Counted from the first letter of the stretch, positions 16,338-24,219 are shown. The stretch is 34,169 nucleotides of DNA from an uncultured Lachnospiraceae bacterium (GCA_905209865.1 CAJLUP010000004.1:1-34169), one strand, 5' to 3'. Notes: a model not told the origin generated them from the letters alone. Made by a program: numbers and translations.

Positions 16338-16781
16338 ATGAATAAGGCAGTTTTAGTAGGACGGTTGACTAGAGATCCTGAAGTCAGATATTCACAGGGA
16401 GATAATGCGACGGCAGTTGCAAGATATACAGTTGCCGTTGACCGCAGATTTAAAAGAGACGGAGAACCGACAGCGGATTTCATTCCGTGCGTCGTATTCG
16501 GACGTTCAGCAGAGTTTGCGGAAAAATATTTCCGTCAGGGAATGCGGGTTTCTGTTTCCGGTCGTATTCAGACAGGAAGCTACACGAATAAAGACGGCAT
16601 GAAAGTATACACAACAGAAGTGATCGTGGAAGAGCAGGAGTTCGCAGAGAGCAGAGCTGAGAGTGAAGCAAACAGAGGCATGTATCAGCAGTCTGCACCG
16701 AGTCCGGCGCCGAGCGCTCCGGCAGGAGACGGATTTATGAACATCCCGGATGGTATTGATGAGGAGCTGCCGTTCAATTAG
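16338..16781 (+). CDS. ssb: Single-stranded DNA-binding protein
   Basis: This 147-residue protein has the OB-fold in residues 1-~105 (MNKAVLVGRLTRDPEVRY, DFIPCVVFGRSAEFAEKYF, GMRVSVSGRIQTGSYTNKDG). A flexible Pro/Ser/Ala-rich linker follows. The acidic tip DEELPFN recruits replication and repair partners; the usual ending is DDDIPF, so one extra Asn follows the Phe. It acts as a tetramer on single-stranded DNA. It lies between rpsF and rpsR, the usual Firmicute arrangement, with its own GAAAGAGG site. Confidence 0.96.
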   Translation: MNKAVLVGRLTRDPEVRYSQGDNATAVARYTVAVDRRFKRDGEPTADFIPCVVFGRSAEFAEKYFRQGMRVSVSGRIQTGSYTNKDGMKVYTTEVIVEEQEFAESRAESEANRGMYQQSAPSPAPSAPAGDGFMNIPDGIDEELPFN

Positions 16782-16796
16782 GAAAGGAGAATCATC

Positions 16797-17063
16797 ATGG
16801 CTTACGAAAAGGGAAGCAGACCGGAAGGCGGATTTAAGAGAAGAGGTCCGGCTCGCAGAAGAAAAAAAGTCTGCGTATTCTGTGGAAAAGAAAATAACGA
16901 AATCGATTACAAGGATGTAGCAAAATTAAAGAAATATGTTTCTGAAAGAGGAAAAATTCTTCCGAGAAGAATCACAGGAAACTGTGCAAAACATCAGAGA
17001 GCTCTTACAGTAGCAATCAAAAGAGCAAGACATATCGCTTTGATGCCGTACGTTCAGGACTAA
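16797..17063 (+). CDS. rpsR: 30S ribosomal protein S18
   Basis: This 88-residue basic protein has the S18 core (IDYKDVAKLKKYVSERGKIL, PRRITGNCAKHQRALTVAIK, ARHIALMPY). A CVFCGK pair with the later Cys and His suggests a zinc-binding form. GAAAGGAG precedes the ATG. It is the last gene of the operon and is followed by a terminator. Confidence 0.97.
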   Translation: MAYEKGSRPEGGFKRRGPARRRKKVCVFCGKENNEIDYKDVAKLKKYVSERGKILPRRITGNCAKHQRALTVAIKRARHIALMPYVQD

Positions 17064-17072
17064 TCAAAATAT

Positions 17073-17117
17073 AAGGCTGATTCTTAGGGGATATCCCTTT
17101 GAGTCAGCTTTTTTTGT
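17073..17117 (+). terminator. Terminator of the rpsF-ssb-rpsR operon
   Basis: AGGCTGA pairs with TCAGCTT, with inner pairing around GGG/CCC, followed by a run of seven T. It sits ten bases after the rpsR stop codon. Confidence 0.8.
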
Positions 17118-17401
17118 ATAGGCAATAAAAAGTACTCGTTGAAATCCCAACAGGTACTTTAATCGGATATGATTTACAATCAGTTGTGATGTTTTACAAG
17201 GCCAAATGCCTTAGATAACTCCATCACAAGGATTGATGCTATATGAAGATATTGAGTGGCAGGCAGTGCGGAGAATGGTGCGTCAGGCGCATAGGAAGCT
17301 GCAAGTCTCCGGCAAAAAAACAATATGAGGATCAGGAGCGTTAATGGAAACATAAGACGTGTTTCATATTCAATGGTGAATTTACCACAGATATAACACT
17401 G
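17118..17401. other. Non-coding junction at the left of the islet
   Basis: This ~280-base stretch has no gene I can support. It starts with a hairpin (AAGTAC/GTACTT with inner GTTG/CAAC, 17130-17160). A 30-codon plus-strand frame at 17236 and a 57-codon minus-strand frame ending at 17180 look protein-like in places, but both lack a clear context or ribosome binding site. They could be fragments of lost genes. It marks where ordinary housekeeping sequence gives way to the islet. Confidence 0.5.
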
Positions 17402-17430
17402 TTGACGATAGCAAAAAGATGTACTATCAT
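17402..17430 (+). promoter_or_regulatory. Promoter of the marR-eamA unit
   Basis: TTGACG (17402-17407) and TATCAT (17425-17430) are 17 bases apart. The -10 box lies in the left arm of the 18-base palindrome. The expected transcription start, near 17437, is close to the palindrome centre. Confidence 0.65.
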
Positions 17431-17457
17431 GCAAATAGTTGATAGTACATCTTTTTG
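17412..17457. promoter_or_regulatory. Perfect 18-base inverted repeat, likely MarR operator
   Basis: The arm CAAAAAGATGTACTATCA (17412-17429) is exactly inverted at 17440-17457 around a 10-base spacer. It covers the -10 box and the transcription start of the MarR gene, and reaches the first base of its GGAGG site. The position fits autorepression by a MarR dimer. Since transcription would start near the centre, an RNA hairpin is less likely than a protein-binding site. Confidence 0.75.
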
Positions 17458-17470
17458 GAGGCGATGTTGC

Positions 17471-17767
17471 ATGGATATATCTGAGCGAAAAATTACGAAA
17501 ACAGCACGTGAAGTCGAAAAATTTACCGCCCGCACAATGAGGGCGGATGGTCGTAGTCAACTTATTTATCCTACGGAAAAGGCCCGGTATCTGAAAAATT
17601 CCAAGGTCCATATCGAGTCTGTATTTTATGAATGGTTGTTTTCTTCTCTCAATGAAACGGAACAGCAGGAATTTGCCCGATTGTTGGATATTCTCTACAA
17701 GAAATGCAAAGAGGACAGTAAAGCAGGGGTTCCTGATATGACACAGATAATCGCAACCCATAGTTGA
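17471..17767 (+). CDS. MarR-family regulator lacking its DNA-binding domain (internal deletion)
   Basis: This 98-residue protein has both ends of a MarR regulator but not the middle. Residues 1-27 (MDISERKITKTAREVEKFTA to RADG) match the N-terminal dimerisation helix. Residues 28-98 match the wing end (RSQLIYPTEKA) and the C-terminal dimerisation helices (VFYEWLFSSLNETEQQEFAR). Normal members are about 145-155 residues, so some 50-60 residues holding the helix-turn-helix are missing in frame. GAT-GGT at the joint is shared by RADG and the usual EDGRS motif, suggesting recombination between short repeats. GGAGG and a promoter with a perfect palindrome are intact. It may be a pseudogene or a protein that only dimerises. 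It is followed after 41 bases by eamA. Confidence 0.75.
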   Translation: MDISERKITKTAREVEKFTARTMRADGRSQLIYPTEKARYLKNSKVHIESVFYEWLFSSLNETEQQEFARLLDILYKKCKEDSKAGVPDMTQIIATHS

Positions 17768-17808
17768 TATTTTGATAAATGGGTAATAATCTAGGGGGGG
17801 TATCTTTT

Positions 17809-18672
17809 ATGTGGATTGCATTTGCTGTTGGTTCCGCATTCTTTGCGGGTGTAACATCGATCCTCGCAAAATGCGGTATTCGGAAAACGGATTCTACCGT
17901 GGCCACCGCTATTCGCACCATTATTGTACTTATCTTTTCCTGGATAATGGTAGTTGTAACAGGTTCTCAGAATCAAATTGGTACGATTGGAGGAAAAACT
18001 CTTTTATTTTTGATTTTGTCTGGGGCAGCCACAGGTGCATCCTGGCTCTGCTATTTTAAGGCTCTCCAGTTGGGGGATGTCAACAAGGTTGTTCCTATCG
18101 ATAAATCTAGCGTAGTTCTCACAATTCTGCTGGCTTTCCTGCTTTTGGGGGAACCCATCGGATTGTTTCAGGGAATTGGTGTATTACTGATTGGTGCAGG
18201 CACTTTCCTGATGATTGAGAAAAAAACAGAGACTAATGGTGTGTCTGTTCAAAAAAAGGGCTGGATGCTCTATGCGTTTGGCTCAGCGGTATTTGCCAGT
18301 CTAACCTCTATCTTAGGTAAGATAGGTATCGAGGGAGTAGAGTCTAATCTGGGAACAGCCATTCGTACTGCCGTTGTGCTGGTGATGGCGTGGATCATGG
18401 TGCTGGTAACAGGCAAGGTTGGGACAATACGAGAGATTCCGAAGAAAGAGCTGTCATTCATCTGTCTGTCTGGTTTTGCGACTGGGGCATCGTGGCTTTG
18501 TTATTATCGTGCTTTACAAGACGGATTGGCAAGTGTAGTAGTGCCCATCGATAAGCTGAGTATTCTGGTAACGGTGGCTTTCTCCTGGCTGGGCTTTCAT
18601 GAGAAGCTTACCGCTCGTTCTGGTTGGGGGCTGATACTTATCGTAGTTGGGACATTATCCATGATATTTTGA
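17809..18672 (+). CDS. EamA/DMT-family permease (two EamA repeats)
   Basis: This 287-residue inner-membrane protein has ten predicted hydrophobic segments in two homologous halves. The halves share FFAGVTSILAKCGI / FASLTSILGKIGI, TAIRTIIVLIFSWIMV / TAIRTAVVLVMAWIMV and GASWLCYFKALQLGDVNKVVPIDK / GASWLCYYRALQDGLASVVVPIDK. It is a typical drug/metabolite transporter of unknown substrate. The ATG at 17809 follows a GGGGGGG stretch; an ATG 30 bases upstream has no ribosome binding site. It sits directly after the broken MarR gene and was probably its target. Confidence 0.88.
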   Translation: MWIAFAVGSAFFAGVTSILAKCGIRKTDSTVATAIRTIIVLIFSWIMVVVTGSQNQIGTIGGKTLLFLILSGAATGASWLCYFKALQLGDVNKVVPIDKSSVVLTILLAFLLLGEPIGLFQGIGVLLIGAGTFLMIEKKTETNGVSVQKKGWMLYAFGSAVFASLTSILGKIGIEGVESNLGTAIRTAVVLVMAWIMVLVTGKVGTIREIPKKELSFICLSGFATGASWLCYYRALQDGLASVVVPIDKLSILVTVAFSWLGFHEKLTARSGWGLILIVVGTLSMIF

Positions 18673-18755
18673 AGGTAAGTGGCGTTGCTTCACCAGCTTT
18701 TAATAAAATATCCTTTGGAATTTTTTACTAAGGCCAATTAAAAAGGAAAAATTTT

Positions 18756-18845
18756 ATGCGTAATATTATATTTTCAGGACTTATCAGCTTTTTTATGGAC
18801 ATAAGTTCTGAAATGGTTTATCCGATTATTTCTCTTTATCTGACT
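18756..18845 (+). pseudogene. 5' fragment of an MFS transporter gene
   Basis: The frame encodes SGLISFFMDISSEMVYPIIS followed by LYLT, the typical first transmembrane helix of an MFS permease. It has a start ATG and an AAAAGG site. After about 30 codons the homology ends and the frame runs antisense through transposase sequence to a stop at 18932. The other ~370 codons expected for the family are absent. It was truncated by the same event that cut the transposase. Confidence 0.75.
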
Positions 18846-19390
18846 GTCATATATAAACCAAGAATCTTACCGACAGCATCATCAATAGCACCATGTAGAG
18901 CATATTTAATTTTTCTGCCAAACCATTCATAAGGGGTTGCGTCTATCTGTATTAATTGCCCAGGATGAGACTTGCGTTTGCGTCTGTGAGTGCGATGACG
19001 AATTTTTTTCTTCATAGGGATTTCAATTCCTGCACTTTTCAGTATACTAGAGAGCGAAGTGTATGAGAGGGCAATCTCATAATCTTCGAGAAGCATATCT
19101 TTGAAGTGGAGGAAATTGACCTCTTTAAACTCCGGCTTAGAGTGTATGGAGAGGACTTTTTCCTTTATTTCATCTGGGATGGCATGAGCTGGCTATCATC
19201 CTGTGTTTTTATGAATTAAGAATTCAGCATCAGATGCAAGGATTCCTTTCTTTAAACGGGTAATCTGGCGTGGAGAAAGCGAAAGAAGCTTAGCAGCCTG
19301 TTGTCTAGTAATGGACTTGTCGATGAAACTGTTAATGACTTTGAATGTTTTTAATTGTTCTTGGGACAATGTGATTAATCCTTCTTTCAT
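18836..19390 (-). pseudogene. ISNCY-like transposase, truncated and with two adjacent stop codons
   Basis: The minus-strand frame starts MKEGLITLSQEQLKTFKVIN and has a helix-turn-helix (TRQQAAKLLSLSPRQITRLK). Codons 65 and 66 are TGA and TAG (19198-19193), directly after HKNTG. The same frame then continues as PAHAIPDEIKEKVLSIHSKP and on to SHPGQLIQIDATPYEWFG and LHGAIDDAVGKILGLYMT. So the gene is broken by substitutions, not a frameshift. IQIDATPYEW holds the first Asp of the DDE catalytic domain. Homology ends near 18846, so more than half of the protein, including the rest of the DDE triad, is missing. It cannot be active. Confidence 0.8.
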
Positions 19391-19460
19391 AGTTTTATAG
19401 TTTAATGAAAAGTGACATTATCTCAAGAGAATCTTAAGGTGACATTATCATAAGTTAACA
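18842..19460 (-). mobile_element. Decayed insertion sequence (ISNCY-like), one end missing
   Basis: The element holds the broken transposase gene and one terminal region. GTGACATTATC occurs twice beyond the transposase start (19412-19422 and 19439-19449), 27 bases apart, as in a transposase-binding end. The other end is lost at the fusion with the MFS fragment near 18845. No target-site duplication can be recognised. Confidence 0.65.
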
Positions 19461-19469
19461 ACATAGAGC

Positions 19470-19497
19470 GGAAAAAACAACATGGAAAAAACAACAT
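19470..19497 (+). repeat. 14-base perfect tandem duplication
   Basis: GGAAAAAACAACAT occurs twice in direct succession. It lies just outside the insertion-sequence end, near two AGAGCGGAAAAA copies (19465 and 19503), upstream of gdpP. It may reflect slippage or an old insertion site. Confidence 0.7.
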
Positions 19498-19634
19498 ACT
19501 TAGAGCGGAAAAAGTATAGTAGAATAAAATCCAAAAAGATGGTATAATAAATTGTTGTAGCGAAACCAATTTTTTAGTAATCTGATGATGCACATTGCAT
19601 GTGCCCATGTGGGTGCGGATGAGGTAATGTTACT

Positions 19635-21680
19635 ATGAAAAAGAAGAAAATGCGTTTAAAGGGAAAACTTAGGCTGTATATGAACTGGCCGCTTATTATG
19701 ACGTTTTTGCTTGTCGCGATGAACATATGGGTTCTGATGGTAGACCGAAAAGCAGCGTTTATTATGTTTATGTTTATTCTGATCTATCTGGCGATTGCGG
19801 GCGGTCTGTATTTTTATAACCGATCTCTTATATTGGCGGATCTGATTCAGTTTTCCGCGCAGTATAAGGGGATTGAGAATACGCTCTTAAAGGAATTGGC
19901 TGTTCCTTATGCGATTGCCCTTGAAGACGGACATATTCTTTGGAAGAATGATGCGTTTTCAAAATTGACGCAAGGTCCGAGAAAAGAAAAGTATTTGTAT
20001 AAGATGATACCGGCTCTTACGACAAGTGTGTTTCCGAAGGATGATATGGAACATGTTGAGATGGAAGTCGAGTATTGCGACAGACATTATCAGGTGGAAC
20101 TGCGCAGAGTTTCTCTGCAAGGGTTCAGTGATAAGGAAAAATTACTTCAGATCCCGGAAGAAGAGGAATTCTTTGTAGCCATATCCATGCAGGATGTGAC
20201 GGAGCTGAACGCGTATATCCGTGAAAATGAAGAACAGCGGATGATCGCCGGATTGATTTATATTGATAATTATGACGAAGTTATGGAAAGCGTTGAGGAA
20301 GTGCGTCAGTCGCTTCTTGTTGCTCTGATCGATCGTAAGATCAACAAATATATCGGGGATGTAGACGGCATTGTTAAGAAGATGGAGAAGGACAAATATT
20401 TTATTGTGCTTCGTAAATCTGCTTATAAGAAAATAGCGGAAGACCGATTCTCCCTTCTTGAAGAAGTAAAACAGGTTAATATCGGAAATGCGCGCTCAGC
20501 TACATTGAGTATCGGTTTAGGTCTGAATACGGCGACTTACGCGCTTAGCTATCAGTATGCCCGTGTCGCAATCGACCTTGCTCTTGCGCGAGGCGGCGAT
20601 CAGGCGGTCATAAAGGACTGTACCGGAATTACTTATTTTGGCGGCAAGAAAGAACAGACGGCGAAAAATACCCGTGTAAAAGCAAGGGTAAAAGCGGAAG
20701 CGCTGCGAGAGTTTATTGTGACGAAGGATCGGGTGCTCGTTATGGGACATAAGATTGCAGATCCGGATTCCTTTGGCGCGTGTATGGGTATTTACAGGGC
20801 GGCGGTCAGTCTTGAGAAGAAAGCACATATTATCATCAATACGGTGACGGAGTCTGTGCGTCCGTTGTATAATGAGATCGCAGAAAATCCTGCTTATGAG
20901 GATGATATCTTTCTGACTTCAGACGAGGCGATGGATTATATTACGGATAATACAATGGTAATCGTAGTTGATACGAACAAACCGCAGATGACGGAATGTC
21001 CCGAACTTTTAAGACGTTCCCGCATGACGGCTGTTTTAGACCATCACCGACAGAGCAGTACGGTGATTGCAAATGCAGTTTTGTCTTATGTAGAACCCTA
21101 TTCTTCTTCTACTTGCGAAATGGTAGCGGAGGTGCTTCAGTATATTGCGGACAGTATTAAGATCCCGGCTGTTGAGGCGGAATGTATGTACGCCGGAATT
21201 ATGATCGATACACGAAACTTTATGAACCGGACAGGAGTCCGTACTTTTGAGGCGGCGGCATTTCTTCGGCGGTGCGGAGCTGATATTACCCGTGTGCGGA
21301 AGATGTTCCGCGACGATATGGCATCGTACAGGGCGAAGGCAGAGGCGATGCGGGAAGCAGAAGTGTATAAGAATCAGTTCGCGATCGCGGTTTGTCCGGC
21401 TGATATTGAAAGCCCAACTGTACTTGCGGCACAGACTGCGAACGAACTTCTTGATATCAGCGGAATTAACGCTTCGTTTGTGCTGACGGTTTATCAGGAG
21501 AAAATCTATATGAGCGCACGTTCGATCGATGAGGTAAATGTGCAGATCATAGCAGAAAAACTGGGCGGCGGAGGTCATATTAATTCCGCGGGAGCGCAGT
21601 TTGATCATACGAATATGGAAGAGGCAATCAGTACGCTCAAAGAGACCATCGATGATATGATAGAGAAAGGAGATATATAA
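19635..21680 (+). CDS. gdpP: Cyclic-di-AMP phosphodiesterase GdpP (DHH/DHHA1)
   Basis: This 681-residue membrane-bound enzyme hydrolyses c-di-AMP and so affects cell-wall and osmotic homeostasis. Two N-terminal membrane helices (~13-60) are followed by a PAS-like region (~75-170) and a degenerate GGDEF domain (~175-305). Then comes the DHH domain with GHKIADPDSFGA and VLDHHRQS, and finally DHHA1 with GGGGHINSAGAQ. All metal-binding motifs are present. Length fits the family. TATAAT at 19543-19548 is a possible -10 box with a poor -35. GAGGT precedes the start. rplI begins on the base after its stop codon. Confidence 0.95.
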   Translation: MKKKKMRLKGKLRLYMNWPLIMTFLLVAMNIWVLMVDRKAAFIMFMFILIYLAIAGGLYFYNRSLILADLIQFSAQYKGIENTLLKELAVPYAIALEDGHILWKNDAFSKLTQGPRKEKYLYKMIPALTTSVFPKDDMEHVEMEVEYCDRHYQVELRRVSLQGFSDKEKLLQIPEEEEFFVAISMQDVTELNAYIRENEEQRMIAGLIYIDNYDEVMESVEEVRQSLLVALIDRKINKYIGDVDGIVKKMEKDKYFIVLRKSAYKKIAEDRFSLLEEVKQVNIGNARSATLSIGLGLNTATYALSYQYARVAIDLALARGGDQAVIKDCTGITYFGGKKEQTAKNTRVKARVKAEALREFIVTKDRVLVMGHKIADPDSFGACMGIYRAAVSLEKKAHIIINTVTESVRPLYNEIAENPAYEDDIFLTSDEAMDYITDNTMVIVVDTNKPQMTECPELLRRSRMTAVLDHHRQSSTVIANAVLSYVEPYSSSTCEMVAEVLQYIADSIKIPAVEAECMYAGIMIDTRNFMNRTGVRTFEAAAFLRRCGADITRVRKMFRDDMASYRAKAEAMREAEVYKNQFAIAVCPADIESPTVLAAQTANELLDISGINASFVLTVYQEKIYMSARSIDEVNVQIIAEKLGGGGHINSAGAQFDHTNMEEAISTLKETIDDMIEKGDI

Positions 21681-22130
21681 ATGAAAGTGATATTATTGGA
21701 AAACGTAAAATCTCTCGGAAAGAAAGGGGAGATCGTAACTGTAAATGACGGATATGCAAGAAACTTTATCTTACCGAAGAAACTGGGAGTAGAGGCGACA
21801 GGAAAGAATTTGAACGACTTGAAACTTCAGAAAAACAATGAGAAGAAGGTTGCTCAGGAAAACCTTGACGCGGCAAAAGAGCTTGCGGCACAATTAGCGG
21901 CAGGAAAAGTAGAACTTGCGATCAAAGTTGGGGAAGGCGGAAGAACCTTTGGTTCTGTTTCAAGCAAAGAGATTGCAGCAGCGGTGAAAGAGCAGATGAA
22001 ACTGGATATTGATAAGAAAAAGATCCAGTTAAAAGAAGCGATCAAGTCGCTCGGTACGCATGTTGTAACAGTAAAGCTCCATCCGGAAGTATCAGCGGAA
22101 CTGAAAGTTGTTGTGAAAGAAGAAGCATAA
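21681..22130 (+). CDS. rplI: 50S ribosomal protein L9
   Basis: This 149-residue protein has the L9 N-terminal domain (MKVILLENVKSLGKKGEIVT, VNDGYARNFILPKKLGVEAT) that binds 23S rRNA. A long central helix and the C-terminal domain (GEGGRTFGSVSSKEI, LGTHVVTVKLHPEV) follow. Its ribosome binding site, GAAAGGAG, lies inside the gdpP end, and the ATG directly follows the gdpP TAA. Translational coupling is likely. Confidence 0.97.
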   Translation: MKVILLENVKSLGKKGEIVTVNDGYARNFILPKKLGVEATGKNLNDLKLQKNNEKKVAQENLDAAKELAAQLAAGKVELAIKVGEGGRTFGSVSSKEIAAAVKEQMKLDIDKKKIQLKEAIKSLGTHVVTVKLHPEVSAELKVVVKEEA

Positions 22131-22139
22131 GGAGTTCCT

Positions 22140-23489
22140 ATGGAAAATATAGAAGCCGCAATGAAGCGGATACCGCCCCATAGTGCAGAAGCAGAACAGG
22201 CTGTGCTTGGGGCGATGTTGATGAATAAAGATGCGATCATGGTCGCATCGGAGATCGTGACCGGAAAAGATTTTTATCAGACGGCATACGGCATTTTGTT
22301 TGACGCTATGACAGATCTCTTCCGATCAGGGCGTCCGGTGGATCTGATCACGCTTCAGGAGTATTTAAAGACAAAAGATGTGCCGCAGGAAGTGAGCAGC
22401 ATGGAATTTGCCAGAGAACTTCTTGTAGGGACGCAGACATCGGCGAATGTGAAGTATTATGCTGAGATTGTAAAAGAAAAATCTGTTTTGCGCAGTCTGA
22501 TCAAAATTAATGAAGAGACGGCGAATGCCTGCTATCTTGAGAACGAGCCGTTGGATGAACTGCTTGAACGGACGGAAAAGCGCGTGTTTGAACTTGCAGA
22601 AAACGGAAATTCGCAGGAATACGTTCCGATAAAGCAGGTTGTATTAAATGCGTTGGATGTTATCGAAAAGGCGTCAAAAACGAAAGGAAATGTGACAGGA
22701 ATCCCGACAGGGTTCATTGATCTTGATTATAAGTTGTCTGGTCTGCAAAGATCGGATCTTGTTCTTATAGCTGCTCGTCCATCTATGGGAAAAACAGCGT
22801 TTGTACTGAACATCGCACAGCATGTGGCGTTTCGCCAAAATCTTGCAGTGGCGATCTTTAGTCTTGAGATGTCAAAGGAACAGCTTGTAAACCGTTTGTT
22901 TTCCCTTGAGTCACATGTAGATGCGCAAGTCTTAAGAAACGGAAATCTGACAGATACCGATTGGGAGAAATTGATCGAAGGTGCAGGAACAATCGGAAGT
23001 TCCCGTATGATTATTGACGATACATCTGGAATCAGTATTTCGGAAATGCGTTCGAAATGTCGTAAATATAAACTTGAACAGGGACTTGATCTGATTATCA
23101 TCGACTATCTGCAGTTGATGAGCGGAAGCGGCGGACGCAAAAACGAAAGCCGCCAGCAGGAGATTTCCGAGATTTCACGATCTTTGAAAGGTCTTGCAAG
23201 GGAATTGAACGTGCCGGTGATCGCTCTGTCGCAGTTAAGCCGTGCAGTTGAGCAAAGAACCGATAAAAGACCGATGCTTTCCGACCTTCGTGAGTCAGGA
23301 GCAATCGAGCAGGATGCGGACGTTTGTATGTTTATTTATCGTGATGATTATTATAATCCGGATACTGAGGATAAGAATATTGCGGAGATCATCATCGCAA
23401 AACAGAGGAACGGTCCCATCGGAACCGTCCGTCTTGCGTGGATGCCGCAGTATACCCGCTTTGGAAACGAACTGCGTCAGCAGCAGTAA
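22140..23489 (+). CDS. dnaB: Replicative DNA helicase DnaB
   Basis: This 449-residue hexameric helicase drives the replication fork. The N-terminal domain has PPHSAEAEQAVLGAMLMNKD. The RecA-like domain has Walker A ARPSMGKTAFVLN, Walker B LIIIDYLQLMSG and the conserved LSQLSRAVEQRTDKRPMLSD with LRESGAIEQDADV. Length is standard, with no intein. AAGGAG precedes the ATG. The gdpP-rplI-dnaB order is typical of Firmicutes, where this gene is also called dnaC. It ends one base from the convergent regulator gene. Confidence 0.97.
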   Translation: MENIEAAMKRIPPHSAEAEQAVLGAMLMNKDAIMVASEIVTGKDFYQTAYGILFDAMTDLFRSGRPVDLITLQEYLKTKDVPQEVSSMEFARELLVGTQTSANVKYYAEIVKEKSVLRSLIKINEETANACYLENEPLDELLERTEKRVFELAENGNSQEYVPIKQVVLNALDVIEKASKTKGNVTGIPTGFIDLDYKLSGLQRSDLVLIAARPSMGKTAFVLNIAQHVAFRQNLAVAIFSLEMSKEQLVNRLFSLESHVDAQVLRNGNLTDTDWEKLIEGAGTIGSSRMIIDDTSGISISEMRSKCRKYKLEQGLDLIIIDYLQLMSGSGGRKNESRQQEISEISRSLKGLARELNVPVIALSQLSRAVEQRTDKRPMLSDLRESGAIEQDADVCMFIYRDDYYNPDTEDKNIAEIIIAKQRNGPIGTVRLAWMPQYTRFGNELRQQQ

Positions 23490-23490
23490 A

Positions 23491-24069
23491 TTATGTAAAG
23501 ATACTTTTCAATTTCATGATTGCGCCGGATTTGGAAGATTCTTTTCTGGCGGTTTGCTGTTTTCGGATGAGCATGTCCAGTTTTCGGAAATGTTCCTCCT
23601 GACGGCGTTCCTTTGCTTCAAGTATAAAATCCATTTCATGAATGACGTCAGTAGTAATTGTGCTGCTGATGTCATTTTTTAATATCGTATTATTTTCACT
23701 CAGCGCTTCACGGAACACATCTCCGACAAGTGCGCGCATCTGATCGACAGTATTGAGCGGCAGTAAGATGTCACCTGATTTTGAAGGCGCTGTCTGAAGT
23801 TCTTTCTTTTCTTTTTCAGGGGTTTTTAACTGAGATTTTGTTTTCTTTAATTCGGGAATAAGAGGCTTTAAGTCTTTTAAGAGCATTCCTTCGTTTTTCA
23901 GTTTTTTGATACAGCAGAAGAGCTGAATGTCATCTTTGGTGTAGTATCGATGTCCCATTTCTGTTCGTCCGATCGTCAGGTCAAGTTCTTCTTCCCAATA
24001 TCTTAATACATGTGACTCGACGTTGACCTGTTTTGCGGCTTCAGAAATCATAAATCTGACTTCACCCAT
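23491..24069 (-). CDS. MerR-like helix-turn-helix regulator
   Basis: This 192-residue protein has an N-terminal MerR-type winged helix (ISEAAKQVNVESHVLRYWEE, MGHRYYTKDDIQLFCCIKKL). The rest is charged, with Lys/Glu-rich stretches (~75-95) and a coiled-coil-like end (ILEAKERRQEEHFRKLDM). There are no metal-binding cysteines of the CueR/MerR kind, so a metal sensor is unlikely. A similar gene after dnaB is common in Lachnospiraceae; its target is unknown. AGGAGG stands upstream. Stop codons of this gene and dnaB are one base apart on opposite strands with no terminator between, so the transcripts probably overlap. Confidence 0.82.
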   Translation of the reverse strand: MGEVRFMISEAAKQVNVESHVLRYWEEELDLTIGRTEMGHRYYTKDDIQLFCCIKKLKNEGMLLKDLKPLIPELKKTKSQLKTPEKEKKELQTAPSKSGDILLPLNTVDQMRALVGDVFREALSENNTILKNDISSTITTDVIHEMDFILEAKERRQEEHFRKLDMLIRKQQTARKESSKSGAIMKLKSIFT

Positions 24070-24159
24070 TAATATGTGAACCTCCTCATTTTGCTTTTGA
24101 CATTATTATAGCATACACAATGACTTGAGAAGGGAAAAATCGTTCGTCAAGTTCCTACA

Positions 24160-24188
24160 AAAAAACACCGTCCCATATAGGAACGGTG
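24160..24188 (-). terminator. Terminator after the ferredoxin gene
   Basis: On the minus strand, CACCGT-T-CC pairs with GG-ACGGTG around a six-base loop, with one bulge. It is followed by a run of at least seven T. Confidence 0.85.
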
Positions 24189-24219
24189 CTTCTCTTTTGT
24201 GATCACTTTGCGATTTATA

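Noticed and set aside
17180..17761. 193-codon minus-strand frame opposite the MarR gene
   Set aside because: It has no ribosome binding site or recognisable domain, and crosses the promoter palindrome. Only its last ~45 codons look faintly protein-like, which is not enough.
19470..19497. 14-base tandem duplication as a target-site duplication of the insertion sequence
   Set aside because: The copies are adjacent to each other and do not flank the element. The other end of the element is lost.
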